From Hippasteria phrygiana (lineage: Eukaryota; Echinodermata; Asteroidea; Valvatida; Goniasteridae), in NCBI GenBank assembly GCA_037893225.1, contig JAZGUH010000950.1:62001-126000 (forward strand): a stretch of DNA of 64,000 nucleotides, written 5' to 3'. How positions within the stretch are numbered: the stretch's first letter is position 1; every line of letters begins with the position of its first letter. A program made the translations under genes and the position numbers. A model generated the notes under the pieces. It saw only the letters and a list, made by a program, of their open reading frames with translations, made no database searches and had not been told where the DNA came from. This document shows, piece after piece, positions 46,626 to 57,235 of the stretch.

Positions 46626-47175
46626 AATTGGAGGATTACTAAGCGTGTACACTACATTTAAGTACCGGTATCGTTCCGTTCAAAGACGTTGGTGCATGTG
46701 GATGAAATTAATAACTTTTTAAACAAGTAACCCACTTCATCTACCAGATCAAATCATCGCTTAAACAGCCCCGGGATGACAAGTGGATTGGATTTTCAGT
46801 TCCTGCCTGATTCCGCGGGTTTTACCCATTATTCTGGGGTTTTTCTCCCGCCTCTAAAACTGAACATTTCTTCGTCGTCTTCCTATATGTTTCTTCAGGC
46901 TTTCGAGCTACAGTGCAATGCGCTTTCGAGTAATCCCTGGATTCATTACCAGAAATATATAATTAAGTTTATTATCTGACTTTGTCTGAATTGTTCATCG
47001 ACGGCTCAAATTTTATGGAGAATAAAAGGACTAAACATTGTTGCAGAATTCGTGTCCAGTCGATATTTTTTTCAGGAAGAGATTGATCAAAATTGGTCCA
47101 TAGAGGGCGCCAACAATCTACCACAATGCCTAAAAATTGAGAAAATCGAAGAGAATCTACAGGATTCTTGTATAC

Positions 47176-47289
47176 CTTCGTCGCATGTTGGCCCAGTCCA
47201 GCCCGGGATGCACACACATTGGAAAGCGTCTAACAAATCGTGACAGGTGGCGCTGTTTAGACACGGGTTAGAAGCACACTCGTCCACCT
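47176..47289 (-). CDS. Gene D exon: EGF module 8
   Basis: Encodes 38 codons, acceptor TTTCTGCAG, donor G then GTATAC (weaker than the rest). Reads EVDECASNPCLNSATC, then CHDLLDAFQCVC and CIPGWTGPTCDE. The hydroxylation consensus CxDxxxxFxCxC is intact. Confidence 0.85.
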
Positions 47290-47398
47290 CTGCAGAAATA
47301 CAAAAAGAACAGAATGCTTCGAAAATGAGTTGAAAATATTATCGGCAATCATTTATTTATAATCAAATCAACCACTGTTGTTGCCGCGAGATTTCTTT

Positions 47399-47635
47399 AA
47401 AAAGGACGTTGATTGCTGAGAGAAATTATTTCCACCCTGATAATAAAGAATACTTTTTGAGAGCTGTATTTATCAAGCCCCGTCTAGCCCGCTCGTGCCA
47501 TTTGTCTAAAACTCGTCCCTGGGGACAGCAAACAAATATGATTTCATAGGGCCTTCCCCTCTCCGCCTAGTTCTAGACAAAAAAAAGGGGTGGTCGTCCT
47601 ATGACGTAGATTTCTCTCAACAATCAACATCCTAT
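47399..47635. mobile_element. TIR element, ~237 bp
   Basis: AAGGACGTTGATTGCTGAGA at the left faces TCTCAACAATCAACATCCTA at the right, about 25 bp of inverted ends with few mismatches. Non-coding. Confidence 0.6.
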
Positions 47636-48104
47636 TAATTGGAAGCCTTTCGACAAAGTCTCAAGCAGTTAGTAACTGGGTCTATGTATTCATGATTGCC
47701 CTACAATACTATTGGCATCATTTTAATTAGTCACGTATACATCAGCACAAACCATTTTTTCTGTGTGAGATTTTTTCCGCTGACCAATCCTACTTCAAAA
47801 TGTAAAAAGATATAGGAAACGTAGAAATTGCTCTTATGAGCTCCGTACGCCAACAAAAGAGGGCGCTTTTTACCTAGCAACGATGTCCCATGGGCGGGTC
47901 GCGAATTTCATTTTCCCAAACGACATTCAAATGGGGTTAACGCTATGAGATTTCGGACTTTACTTCCCTTTAAACAAAATCCTCCGGAGCCACGAATTTG
48001 AAGACAAAACATTATTTCGAACGTAATGAAATTTCGGACTTTATTTCCCTTTAAAAAATATCCTCCAAAGCTGGAAATTAGAAAGAAAAAACAACATTGG
48101 TAAT

Positions 48105-48172
48105 GTCGAGGTCACGAACCCACAATCTCCTACCTCACAGTCTAACACCGTATCCACTGAGCCATCGGATCG
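48105..48172 (-). repeat. tRNA-like remnant
   Basis: Minus strand carries GTGGCTCAGTGGAT-like A box (rc of ATCCACTGAGCCAT) and GGGTTCGTGACCTC in place of the B box. Degenerate; no closed cloverleaf. Confidence 0.4.
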
Positions 48173-48357
48173 GAATGCTCGGCTAACAACGTTAATTAAT
48201 TGCATACCCAGCCCTATTATAACATATGCGTACGTATTTTAAAAGTATTATAGAGGGGCTAAACAATGCATCCATTCGGATGTAGTTTGGGAAAAATAAT
48301 TCGCGGGCGGGTCAAATACAATTTCGCTGTTTTCACACACGCCGTTCCTCGTTCATG

Positions 48358-49706
48358 TCGTCACAGTTTTCACGAACAGACGAATTTTGCCTCTCCGCAC
48401 TAAACTAAAGTTACAAGAAAATCAGGTTTTAAGCTGCTCACTTTTTAAATTGAAGATATTACCTGCGTTCATACCACATGTTGATTCAGTGTTGACACTA
48501 TGTTAAAGTTCAGTTCTCGGTCTTTCACAAGTAATTGGCAGCTAAGCGATAAGTCAATTAATTACAGAGTTATTAATTGATTAATACATTTGTCTGTTCG
48601 TGAAAACTCAGAAGCGAGAAATGGCCCGTTTTGCCCCACGGAGTGTCAATTGTCTCTTCGTGAAAACCCAAAATCCATTTTCTAGTAATTTTGCCCTTCA
48701 CAGCCCTATTGTATTAACACGGAGTTAAAATTCGTCTCTTCGTGAAAACCTAAAATCCATTTTCTGGCAATTTTGCCCTTCACAGCCCTATTGTATTAAC
48801 ACGCAGTTCCGAATTGGCTCTTCGTGAAAACCCAAAATCAATTTTCTGGCAATTTTGTCCTTCACAAACATAGAGTTCTGAATTGGCTCTTCGTGAAAAC
48901 CCAAAATCCATTTTCTGGCAATTTTGTCCTTCTCAGCCATAGCGTATATATGGCCGAGAAGGGCAAAATTGCCAGAAAATGGATTTTGGGTTTTCACGAA
49001 GAGCCAATTCAGAACTCTATGTTGCAATAGGGCTGTGAAGGACAAAATTGCCAGAAAATTGATTTTGGGTTTTCACGAAGAGCCGAATTTGAACTCCGTG
49101 TTAATACAGTATGGCTGTGAAGGGCAAAATTGCCAGAAAATGGATTTTGGGTTTTCACGAAGAGACGAATTTGAACTCCATGTTAATACAATAGGGCTAT
49201 GAAGGGCAAAATGGCCAGAAAATAGATTTTAGGTTTTCACGAAGAGACGAATTTGAACTCCGTGTTAATACAGTATGGCTGTGAAGGGCAAAATTGCCAG
49301 AAAATGGATTTTGGGTTTTCACGAAGAGACGAATTTGAACTCCATGTTAATACAATAGGGCTATGAAGGGCAAAATGGCCAGAAAATGGATTTTGGGTTT
49401 TCACGAAGAGACAATTGACACTCTGTGGGGCAAAACGGGCCATTTCTCGCTTCTGAGTTTTCACGAACAGACAAATTTATTAATCAATTAATAACTCTGT
49501 AATTAATTGACTTATCGCTTAGCTGCCAATTACGTGTGAAAGACCGAGAACTTGACTTTAACATAGTGTCAACACTGAATCAACATGTGGTATGAACGCA
49601 GGTAATATCTTCAATTTAAAAAGTGAGCAGCTTAAAACCTGATTTTCTTGTAACTTTAGTTTAGTGCGGAGAGGCAAAATTCGTCTGTTCGTGAAAACTG
49701 TGACGA
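48358..49706. mobile_element. Foldback element built of ~80-bp repeats
   Basis: The outer arms, about 280 bp, are inverse copies: TCGTCACAGTTTTCACGAAC at 48358 against the same sequence inverted ending at 49706. Between them lie units of about 80 bp (CTTCGTGAAAACCCAAAATC, then TTTTCTGGCAATTTTG). They face one way up to about 48945 and the other way after it. The centre is a short palindrome near 48945. The right side has more units than the left. No transposase frame: open frames here are repeat by-products. Confidence 0.85.
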
Positions 49707-50291
49707 TGTGATACACGTATACCAGTGGGATAGTTTGTTCGCGGACTCTAAGTTTTTTTGCGGTTTTGATTCTGAATAATAGGTGGGAATCAGGCACTCC
49801 TCATGCAAGATGGCGTCGATAGTGACTCCCCAACTCTCCCTTTCTTTCCGTTAGTGAGGGGTTACTTGTGAACGGAGCCAATAGCCTCTTCCATGTATCC
49901 TGAAAACTACCAATATGGCAGGTTGGCGGATTAGAGATTAGCGACCGTGTTTGCGTCAGGCCTCCATTACTGGGGTTATTTGTCCCATGGTCTGTCCCAT
50001 GCGTATATACCGTATATGACGTAATGGGCAGCCATGTTGTGGGACACATGTGTAAAATAATATATGCCGATAGTATCATATGCCTATCCCACAATATGGC
50101 GGCCTATTGTTGCTATGGCAACGTTGGCATTCGATACGGTCCATTCAGCATTTAAAGACCAATGCTTTATTGAGCTCCAGGCTGTTTTGACCTGATGATT
50201 ATTCAATTACTCAAGCTGAGGAATGCGGCGCCGCAAAGAAAAACAGCGGTACCGCAATCGATACCGCATCTGGATATTACTGTAATATGAA

Positions 50292-52355
50292 ATGCTACCT
50301 GATCTCCTTGGTGCTTGGTACTTGATACTGTGTGTGAAATGGCACTCCATATTTATGAGTATTATTAACTTTTATGCGCCAATCAAAACTAAACGTATTC
50401 GGGGTGCCTCTTTACCTTGGTTCCATTGCGAAATTCTTAAACTTATGAGACAGCGGGATCATGCACACAAAATCGCTAAACGCTCAGGCTCACAGATCGA
50501 TTGGGACTCTTACAAAAAGCTGCGGAACAATGTAACTTATAAAATCCGCACTAAGAAGAGTGAATACTATACATCAGCCATAGTAGAAAATAAAAGCAAT
50601 TCATCTATGCTATGGAAAAAACTAAAGGAGATACTTCCTAAGAAACAGAAAATTGCTCCAAATTCTATCACTTCCCCAAATGGAGAAAATATTGACGATC
50701 CCACTGACATTGCTGATACATTAAATGAACACTTTTCTACAATAGGAAAACGTACAACTGGAAATTGCCCATCGCGCGAACTTGAAAACAATGATACCTA
50801 TACGCCTCTATTGTTGATTCTCTGGATGAACTTGAAAAATGCACTGTACCTAATATTACAGAAGAGTTCGTTCAAAAGCAAATATCATCCATGTCGGTTG
50901 GGAAAGCAACAGGTCCGGATGGCATCAGTGTTAAAATGATTAAAATTGCTTCCCCTTATATTACTAAATCTTTAACTTATATTTTTAACCTCTCCATAAG
51001 ATGCGAGCAATACCCTAAAGATTGGAAACACGCCTTGGCAACACCAATTCACAAGGGATGAGATAAATAATAGTACAGGTAATTATCGGCCTATTTCTAT
51101 ACTGCCAATTATCTCTAAGATTCTGGAAAGATGGGTGCACTCGGCAGTATACTATATAGCTACCTCGATGATAACAATTTGATAGTTGCCAATCGGGATT
51201 TAGACCCTTGCGCTCAACTGAAAGCACTCTACAAGATTTAACAAACAAGTGTTTTGAGGCTATGGAGCAAGGTGAAGTTACAGGTAGCGTGTTCATATAT
51301 CACAGTAAAGCTTTCGATTGTGTGGATCATGTAATACTAGGCAAATTGAAGAAGCTGAATTTGTCATCTTCTGTAAATAATTGGTCGTAGTCAGTCTGTA
51401 AATATCAAGGGCACAATATCGAAGGTCCTGCCCATAGACATAGGCGTTCCACAAGGGTCGATCTTAGGGCCACTTTTATTCATTGTTTATAGTAGTGATT
51501 TTCCATCTTGTATACCGCAAAATTGCAACTTATTTATGTATGCAGAGGACTCCATGTTAACGTGTAGCTCCTCTGGTATTAACGAAATAGAAAGGAACTC
51601 TTGCTATAGTATTCACAACTGGTGCCTAAGAAACAAACTAGCATTAAATGCCAACAAAACCAAATGTATGCTTATTGGTTCAATTAAGGCAGAAAATATC
51701 CAACGTCGACCTGAACGTGTGCATTGTTGATAAGGTTATCGAAAAAGTGAAATCTTGTAAATGCTTGGGTGTAGTTGTTGATGAAACATTAAGTTGGGGT
51801 ACACTTGTTGAATACTAAGGAAGACTGTTTCGTCTAAATTGGGTGTGTTAAACAGAATTCGTGATTACGCTCCCCAAAGCAGCCTGTACACACTCTGTGT
51901 AAGTTTAGTTATGCCATCTTTAGAGTATTGCTGTACAGTGTGGGGAGGAAGGTAAATATCTCACGACAATACCCTCAACAAATGTCTCAAAAGAGCCGCA
52001 CGGATAATCCTTAAATGTACCTCCCTCACTCCCTCAGCTGATATGTTTGCCAGACTAAATTGTATTCCCTTTCAATGAAAGAGTTCAGTCCAAAAAGGCT
52101 ATCCTCGTTTTCAAAAGCCTTAACAAAATGACTCCTTTGTACATGACATATCTGTTCACATCACTTACAGTGATTCGTGAAACACGACAATCGACCCAAA
52201 TGGCACTGAAAGTTCCTTTCGCCAAAAAGGAATGCTACGTGACAAGTTTCGCTGTGAGTGGTGCCAGTATATGGAAGAATCTGCCTGAACAAATGAGAAC
52301 CATAAACTCTTTAAGTACATTTAAATCGGAGCTACGTAAAGCCATCTATCAGTGA
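50292..52355 (+). pseudogene. Inactive LINE reverse transcriptase
   Basis: Fragments in shifting frames: linker (DWDSYKKLRNNVTYKIRTKK, ILPKKQKIAP), then VGKATGPDGISVKMIK, NYRPISILPIISKILERW, VFIYHSKAFDCVDHVILGKL, then GVPQGSILGPLLFIVY. The catalytic ADD box reads NLFMYAEDSML: the first Asp of the pair is Glu (51545-51547). After KSCKCLGVVVDETLSW come several stops and shifts, then a last open part ends SGASIWKNLPEQMRTINSLS before the stop near 52355. The many lesions mean it cannot make a working enzyme. Confidence 0.85.
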
Positions 52356-52702
52356 TATTTCTGCCATTTACGCTGATCTGCGGAGTTATAAATTTGGTTG
52401 CCAAAATACTTTAGAGCCGGATGGGAATTTCCCCTTGTTTTTCACCCTAAAAGGTTTCTTTTTCGCGGGTTTTTCGCCCATCCCGTAAATCAGCAATAGG
52501 CTTCTACTGGAGAGTTGAAAAGTTAACCGAAAATAGATTTATTTGTGTAAACATTCTTGTATTTGTTTAAATATTTTGTATGAATGTGTAAATATTCAGT
52601 TTTAACTAATAATATGCAGGTCCCCAATGGAAACCAGTTTTAAACTGTTTGGGCACACCCTGGGTAAAGAAATGTAATAAAAAAATAAAAAAATAGGAGG
52701 CG
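50292..52702 (+). mobile_element. CR1-like LINE, 5' truncated and degenerate
   Basis: Begins in the endonuclease-RT linker (SIINFYAPIKTKRIRGASLP), runs through an RT domain and a C-terminal segment, and ends with a 3' UTR containing CGGGTTTTTCGCCCATCCCG and a GTAATAAAAAAATAAA tail. 3' fragments of the same family are at 13489 and 57236. Opposite in orientation to gene D. The CR1/L2/Daphne group is judged from motif style only. Confidence 0.85.
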
Positions 52703-52735
52703 TACTTTCGACTTTCCGTTTTATTGCGAATATAC

Positions 52736-52855
52736 CTTGTTCACAGTTGGATCCTTGCCATCCGCGAGGGCAGTTACATATGTAGAGTCTGTGACCGACG
52801 CCATGATAGCATGTACCGTCATTCACACACGGGTTGCTCTTACACTCGTCAAAAT
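52736..52855 (-). CDS. Gene D exon: EGF module 7
   Basis: Encodes 40 codons, acceptor TTTGTTGTAG, donor G then GTATAT. Reads DFDECKSNPCVNDGTC, then CYHGVGHRLYIC and CPRGWQGSNCEQ. Two residues longer than most neighbours between Cys3 and Cys4. Calcium-binding start DFDE is present. Confidence 0.85.
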
Positions 52856-53256
52856 CTACAACAAAAACACATGAGGAAGTATCTACTTCTTTACATCATC
52901 GTAACAATCACAAAATCAGTCAGTTGTCCATGAGAGGGGACATTAAGAATAATGACAGACCATTGATATGCAATTTAACTGGGTTTTTTTTTCGTCTCGT
53001 GTTGAGAGAGACTGGGATTGCGGGTAACACCATGTGAATTAAATCTCTTCTAGGAAGAAGTGTGGTTCTGAAAAGAACCGGGGTGAGTGTGTAACTCGAC
53101 GTTTCGGACAGTGTGCTTTGTCCGTCCTCAGTCGTCTCGGGTTGTTATCAATTGTCGAAGAATATGAATAAAGGGGAACATAGCAGCATTATTATCTCTG
53201 TAAAATTACTCCAATCGTTACAATAGTCCGACATTTTCGTGATCATCTGACCTTAC

Positions 53257-53370
53257 CAAATTGGCAATCCGGTCCGGTCCATTCCACTGGGCAGCGGCAT
53301 ATGTAGCCATTGGACTGGTCTTCGCATACCCCGCCGTGCTGGCAAGGTGAGCTGGCACACTCGTCAATGT
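53257..53370 (-). CDS. Gene D exon: EGF module 6
   Basis: Encodes 38 codons, acceptor TTATTGCAG, donor G then GTAAGG. Reads [16 protein letters not shown], then [12 protein letters not shown] and [12 protein letters not shown], with an intact CxDxxxxYxCxC. The preceding exon ends in A, so the first residue becomes Asn in the spliced product (NIDEC). Confidence 0.85.
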
Positions 53371-53536
53371 CTGCAATAAATACAGTGAAATTACTAAATC
53401 AAGATTATACAAACCGAGACTATAAAAGTTGACGACAATGTAACTAGAAAAGAGACAAATTGGGCAAACCATAACAAAATATTCGACTTTATGCGTATGA
53501 GAGATAACTAAAATGTAGTATTTTTTCAAAGAAAAC

Positions 53537-53609
53537 TGGCGGCAGCGGGATGTGAACCTGCGACATCCGGAACACTGTACCGGCGCTCTACCAACTGAGC
53601 TATCTTGCC
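53537..53609 (-). repeat. tRNA-like core of the 313-bp family, diverged
   Basis: GGCAAGATAGCTCAGTTGG start, GTAGAGCGCC, and a B box GTTCACATCCC. The anticodon arm is damaged (TACAGTGTTCCGG). The downstream flank, with TTGTTC and CAACCTGGGAAGCGACAT, matches the units at 55.7 kb. Confidence 0.6.
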
Positions 53610-53750
53610 CTATTGCTGGCGGTCTCCCAAATTTTCAGTTTCTTTGTTCGGGGCGCTAGTTAGAAGTCTTAAACTCATAATACCGTGTATCCAGATATAT
53701 CACGCCCTAATTTTACGGTACAACCTGGGAAGCGACATCCCGACGAAAAA

Positions 53751-53822
53751 ATGACAAGCGAGGTTGAACTTGCGACCTCCCGATTACCGTACCAGCACTC
53801 TACCAACTAAAATACCTCGCCC
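53751..53822 (-). repeat. Second, more degenerate tRNA-like core
   Basis: Starts GGGCGAGGTATTTTAGTTGG on the minus strand, has TAGAGTGCTGGTACGGTAAT and a B box AAGTTCAACCTCGC. It lies 140 bp from the previous copy, so two members are adjacent here as in the array at 55.7 kb. Confidence 0.55.
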
Positions 53823-53884
53823 GGTGGAGATCTCCAAATTATGTTAATATCTTTGTTCAGAGGCACTATATTGTATGAACTCAC

Positions 53885-53998
53885 TAATCTCGCAGTTTGT
53901 TCCGTCAAAGCCCTCTAAACAGGTACAATTGTATCCAACCAGGTCATCGGTGCAGGTACCGTTGTTGAAGCACGGGTTGCTCGTACAAAAGTCCACAT
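53885..53998 (-). CDS. Gene D exon: EGF module 5
   Basis: Encodes 38 codons plus the phase nucleotide; acceptor TATACTCAAAG, donor A then GTGAGT. Reads DVDFCTSNPCFNNGTC, then CTDDLVGYNCTC and CLEGFDGTNCEI. Phe replaces Glu in DxDE, which would weaken calcium binding; the hydroxylation consensus is intact. N-glycosylation sequons NNGT and NCT are visible. Confidence 0.85.
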
Positions 53999-54996
53999 CT
54001 TTGAGTATAAAGGAAAGAGATTTTTAAGAAAGGCTCCTAAAACAGAGATAGTGGATGTAATGACGCCATATTCACACTCGGTTATATTATCCACATTTAC
54101 TTGCAACTGATATAAGAGACAAAAGTAAGTGTAACATAATAAACGTCCTACACTGTATCATCCGTAAACTTTCCCACTGATTTTTGGAAAAGGAGCTGGA
54201 CGATTGTTTTGCCACCAAACCCTCGGCAAGTTTCTACAAAGTTTCGACTATGGTCGCGGAAAAAGCTTTTACCTAGACGTCTACTTCGCTAAAATTCAAA
54301 CTATGTAAGATTTTTTTCAATCGTACCGCATCAGCCTACGTCCAAACAGATTAAGCGTCTCTTGGTGAAGTTTCAGCTTCAGCTGTTATCATTGGTCAAA
54401 ACACGGAGGGAAGACGAAAGGAGTAAGAACGACTAACACTGGACACACGATCTCTGCTAGCCTGTTCGATGCTGCCAATTTGCTGGTAACCTACTGTCCA
54501 ATAAAATGCACTGCTTCTCATTGGAGTCACAAATCTTCGGCAGAGGTATGATTTGTTCATTCGCTGTTCCTTTAGTTTTTCGCAGCCGAAAAACCCGGTA
54601 CGATGCTTCATGAAAACCTATTTTTTTATTGCTGCCTTTAGCGTCGGATTTTGACATTTTTTACGGTCAATTTAATGAAAATAATCGCTTTGTTTTATCT
54701 TTGAAAACTGAGTCTGTTTGCGTTTTTATAATTCGCGGGACGTAAATTCCTAATATTCCATGCCCACAGGGCGTGTGCAATTTAAATTGTTGCATCGTTC
54801 GTTAAATTGCCGGCGGCAACAAACATTGTCCGTCTGAAGCCAATTTTCGAATAGTCCTCCGTGGTCAAAATGGCTGCCGATATGGCTTATTCATTCGCTA
54901 TTCAGACATCCATGTTTACTTGCATAATACTGATGGACATTGGGAAGATGGAAATATAAGTCACTATTGTGTAAAATAAAAACTGTAATTGCTTAC
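53999..54996. other. Gene D intron, nothing recognised
   Basis: About 1 kb of AT-rich sequence with no recognisable exon, tRNA-like piece or element with clear ends. Confidence 0.5.
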
Positions 54997-55110
54997 CAGC
55001 TTCGCATGTGAAACCCTTGTATAATTCTGTGCACAAACACTCGAATCCATTGGGCCTGTCCACGCACGTACCATTGTTCATGCAGGGCTGCGCAATACAG
55101 TCATCAATAT
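54997..55110 (-). CDS. Gene D exon: EGF module 4
   Basis: Encodes 38 codons, acceptor GATTCCAG, donor G then GTAAGC. Reads DIDDCIAQPCMNNGTC, then CVDRPNGFECLC and CTELYKGFTCEA. A complete calcium-binding type module with the hydroxylation consensus. Confidence 0.87.
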
Positions 55111-55275
55111 CTGGAATCAAGAAAAGATTTATTTCAGGGAAATGTGGGACTTTCTTATTTTGATATCAAGAATCCTTGTTACATGAGTAGGCATTACTGT
55201 AGGTAGAAAGTCCTTGCACCAGTCAAAGGATGATCAGTGTTAATTAAAAGGTTTTAAATCTGACTACTGAAGAAG

Positions 55276-55594
55276 CAGGGGCGGATGCAGGGGGGGGGGG
55301 GGGGGTTGCTTGTAAGGGCCTACGCCTAAAGTTGCAAACTAGAAAAGCAAAACACTGTAAAGGTCGTATTTTGTGTGTACGGGTTAGAACAAAACAAATA
55401 GGTTAAGTGGCGCCACCAACGTTGAAAAAGTGTGTCCCCCCGTCCCCCCTTCCCCCACCACCCCCCCCCCCCCCCCCCCCCCCCGCTTGTAAAATTTTGT
55501 TCGTGGGCGAAACATTTTGGGAGTCAACTTTTTGGGTAAATGTACGAAAACAATTTCAGAACCCCCCCTTCAAACAATCCTGGATCCGCCCCTG
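55276..55594. mobile_element. hAT-like MITE with poly-G/poly-C tracts, copy 2
   Basis: CAGGGGCGGATGCAGG at the left and CCTGGATCCGCCCCTG at the right are inverted ends. A G run near 55291 and a C run near 55459-55484 lie inside. Shares TTAAGTGGCGCCACCA with 17178-17396. No exact 8-bp target duplication could be matched by eye. Confidence 0.65.
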
Positions 55595-55747
55595 AGAAGA
55601 CGATTTCATCAATGATGATGACAGAGTAGAATAGGTGCCATCGACTGATGCTTTTCTAAGGTTTATTTTTTTTATTATACGTCACACAATCCACAAGGGA
55701 AACTGACTAGGTAAATTTGAATACATTTTCAATGTGAACAAAGAAAC

Positions 55748-55820
55748 TGGCACGAGCGGGATTCGAACCCGCGACCTCCGGGTTACCGTACCGGCGCTCT
55801 ACCAACTGAGCTATCTTGCC
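55748..55820 (-). tRNA. tRNA-like core 1 (Thr-type GGT), probably pseudo
   Basis: 73 nt folding as a cloverleaf: acceptor GGCAAGA/TCGTGCC (6 of 7 paired), T8, D arm GCTCAGTTGGTAGAGC, anticodon stem CCGG/CCGG, loop ACGGTAA, T arm GCGGGTTCGAATCCCGC, discriminator A. Anticodon GGT. C at position 33 and an unpaired 31-39 argue against a working tRNA, though the A and B boxes could still recruit polymerase III. Confidence 0.5.
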
Positions 55821-56060
55821 CTATGTTGGCGGTCTCCCAAATTGTCAGTATCTTTGTTCGAGTGGGCGCTAGTCAGAAGTCATAAACCCAGAATGCCGTG
55901 TAGCCAGGGATCACACCCAATTTTACGATACAACCTGGGAAGCGACATTGTGGAGATCACTCAATGAGGATACGACTTTTTAATTTATAATACGTCACAC
56001 AATCCACAAGGGAAACTGACTAGGTAAATTTGAATACATTTTCAATGTGAACAAAGAAAC

Positions 56061-56133
56061 TGGCACGAGCGGGATTCGAACCCGCGACCTCCGGGTTACC
56101 GTACCGGCGCTCTACCAACTGAGCTATCTTGCC
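56061..56133 (-). tRNA. tRNA-like core 2, probably pseudo
   Basis: Identical to the core at 55748-55820, 313 bp downstream on the plus strand. Same C33 defect. Confidence 0.5.
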
Positions 56134-56373
56134 CTATGTTGGCGGTCTCCCAAATTGTCAGTATCTTTGTTCGAGTGGGCGCTAGTCAGAAGTCATAAAC
56201 CCAGAATGCCGTGTAGCCAGGGATCACACCCAATTTTACGATACAACCTGGGAAGCGACATTGTGGAGATCACTCAATGAGGATACGACTTTTTAATTTA
56301 TAATACGTCACACAATCCACAAGGGAAACTGACTAGGTAAATTTGAATACATTTTCAATGTGAACAAAGAAAC

Positions 56374-56446
56374 TGGCACGAGCGGGATTCGAACCCGCGA
56401 CCTCCGGGTTACCGTACCGGCGCTCTACCAACTGAGCTATCTTGCC
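56374..56446 (-). tRNA. tRNA-like core 3, probably pseudo
   Basis: Third identical copy, at the end of the array. Its 5' flank on the minus strand is T/A-rich sequence instead of the usual GACCGCCAACATAG, so it marks the array boundary. Confidence 0.5.
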
Positions 56447-56877
56447 CTATTTTTTTTATTATATTTTTTTTTTGTCTTATTTATTTTTCCTGGGCTCTCT
56501 AAGAGGTCACTAAATGGCCCTGAGACATAATGATGTCACACTTTGTTTACGCACGTTGTTATGAGCAACGTATTGATGACATCAACATCTGACTCCAATG
56601 TTCCAAAGCGTAAAATCACTACGTCTCAGGTCCATTCCGAAGATTGTATTGCGTTGGAAAACATAATTATTTGTTTTTGTTGCAGATAATTCGCTAGCGG
56701 GCAAGACACCACTCAGTCAGCCTTAATTTATATTCTGAGGGAACTTTGGAAAATTCCATGCTGACAAATTTGACTTTTGACATCTGTGAATGAGTTTATA
56801 CACTCACAGCGCCACAAATTCGCTGAGTGTGTGAAGCCAGTATATATAATAATCAGCCTGAACGATAAGCATTTGCG

Positions 56878-57214
56878 CGTTAAATTTGAATAACATCTGG
56901 TACACTGACGTGCTCAAAATGCTTTGCACATTTTAACTTTGAATTCTCTAGACCAAAGATACTGTTACTATATCACGTGATTCGGGGCAAGCCAAATGCT
57001 ACCAACCCCCGACTCCGGAATGGTCTGGTGTCTTTGTGCCATTCTAACCCAGTGTGAACAATGTACTGGTGCTGATCGTCTCTTACGTAACTATGCAAGA
57101 GCTTGCCCCCAAATCATGTGATATAGCAACAGTGTCTTTGGTCTGAAGAATTCAAAGTTAACATGTGCCAAGCATTTGAAGCAAGTCAGTGTACCAGATG
57201 TTATTCAAATTTAA
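56878..57214. mobile_element. MITE with ~115-bp TIRs
   Basis: CGTTAAATTTGAATAACATC at the left faces GATGTTATTCAAATTTAACT at the right. The inverted match runs about 115 bp inward (TCTGGTACACTGACGTG, TATCACGTGAT, GGGGCAAG). Non-coding. Confidence 0.75.
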
Positions 57215-57235
57215 CTCGCAAATGGCTTTATATTG

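Larger units (their letters stand above)
44532..47175. other. Gene D introns around EGF module 9
   Basis: Outside the 45932-46042 exon I see only a weak tRNA-like sequence (45653-45716, B box GTTTCGAATCCCC) and the dispersed repeat 46133-46625. No other coding sequence is evident. Confidence 0.45.
47290..52735. other. Gene D intron expanded by transposons
   Basis: About 5.4 kb, mostly insertions: a TIR element at 47399-47635, a tRNA-like piece at 48105-48172, the foldback 48358-49706 and the LINE 50292-52702, whose tail ends about 34 bp before the donor of the upstream exon. I see no exon in 49707-50291. Confidence 0.6.
55691..56452 (-). repeat. Tandem array of a 313-bp tRNA-containing unit
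   Basis: Two complete, seemingly identical units and a third partial one repeat with a period of exactly 313 bp. Each has a leader (CAATCCACAAGGGAAACTGA, GAACAAAGAAA), a tRNA-like core, TGTTGGCGGTCTCCCAAATT, and a tail through CAACCTGGGAAGCGACATTG to ACTTTTTAATTTATAATACG. The third unit stops right after the tRNA part and runs into T-rich sequence. Each unit also shows a 77-codon frame, a by-product. Confidence 0.9.

Noticed and set aside
48788..49464. Open frames with repeated FVKTQNPFSG / ILGFHEEP peptides
   Set aside because: By-products of the ~80-bp units in the foldback element, appearing on both strands.
55734..56280. Two identical 77-residue proteins (MNKETGTSGIRTRDLRVTVP...)
   Set aside because: They read through the tRNA-like core and flanks of the 313-bp repeat on the plus strand. 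Such peptides are well-known false predictions over tRNA-derived repeats.
55748..56446. A cluster of three functional tRNA-Thr genes
   Set aside because: Position 33 is C rather than the invariant U, pair 31-39 is broken and the cores sit inside a longer repeated unit with dispersed degenerate relatives. Kept only as low-confidence tRNA-like features.
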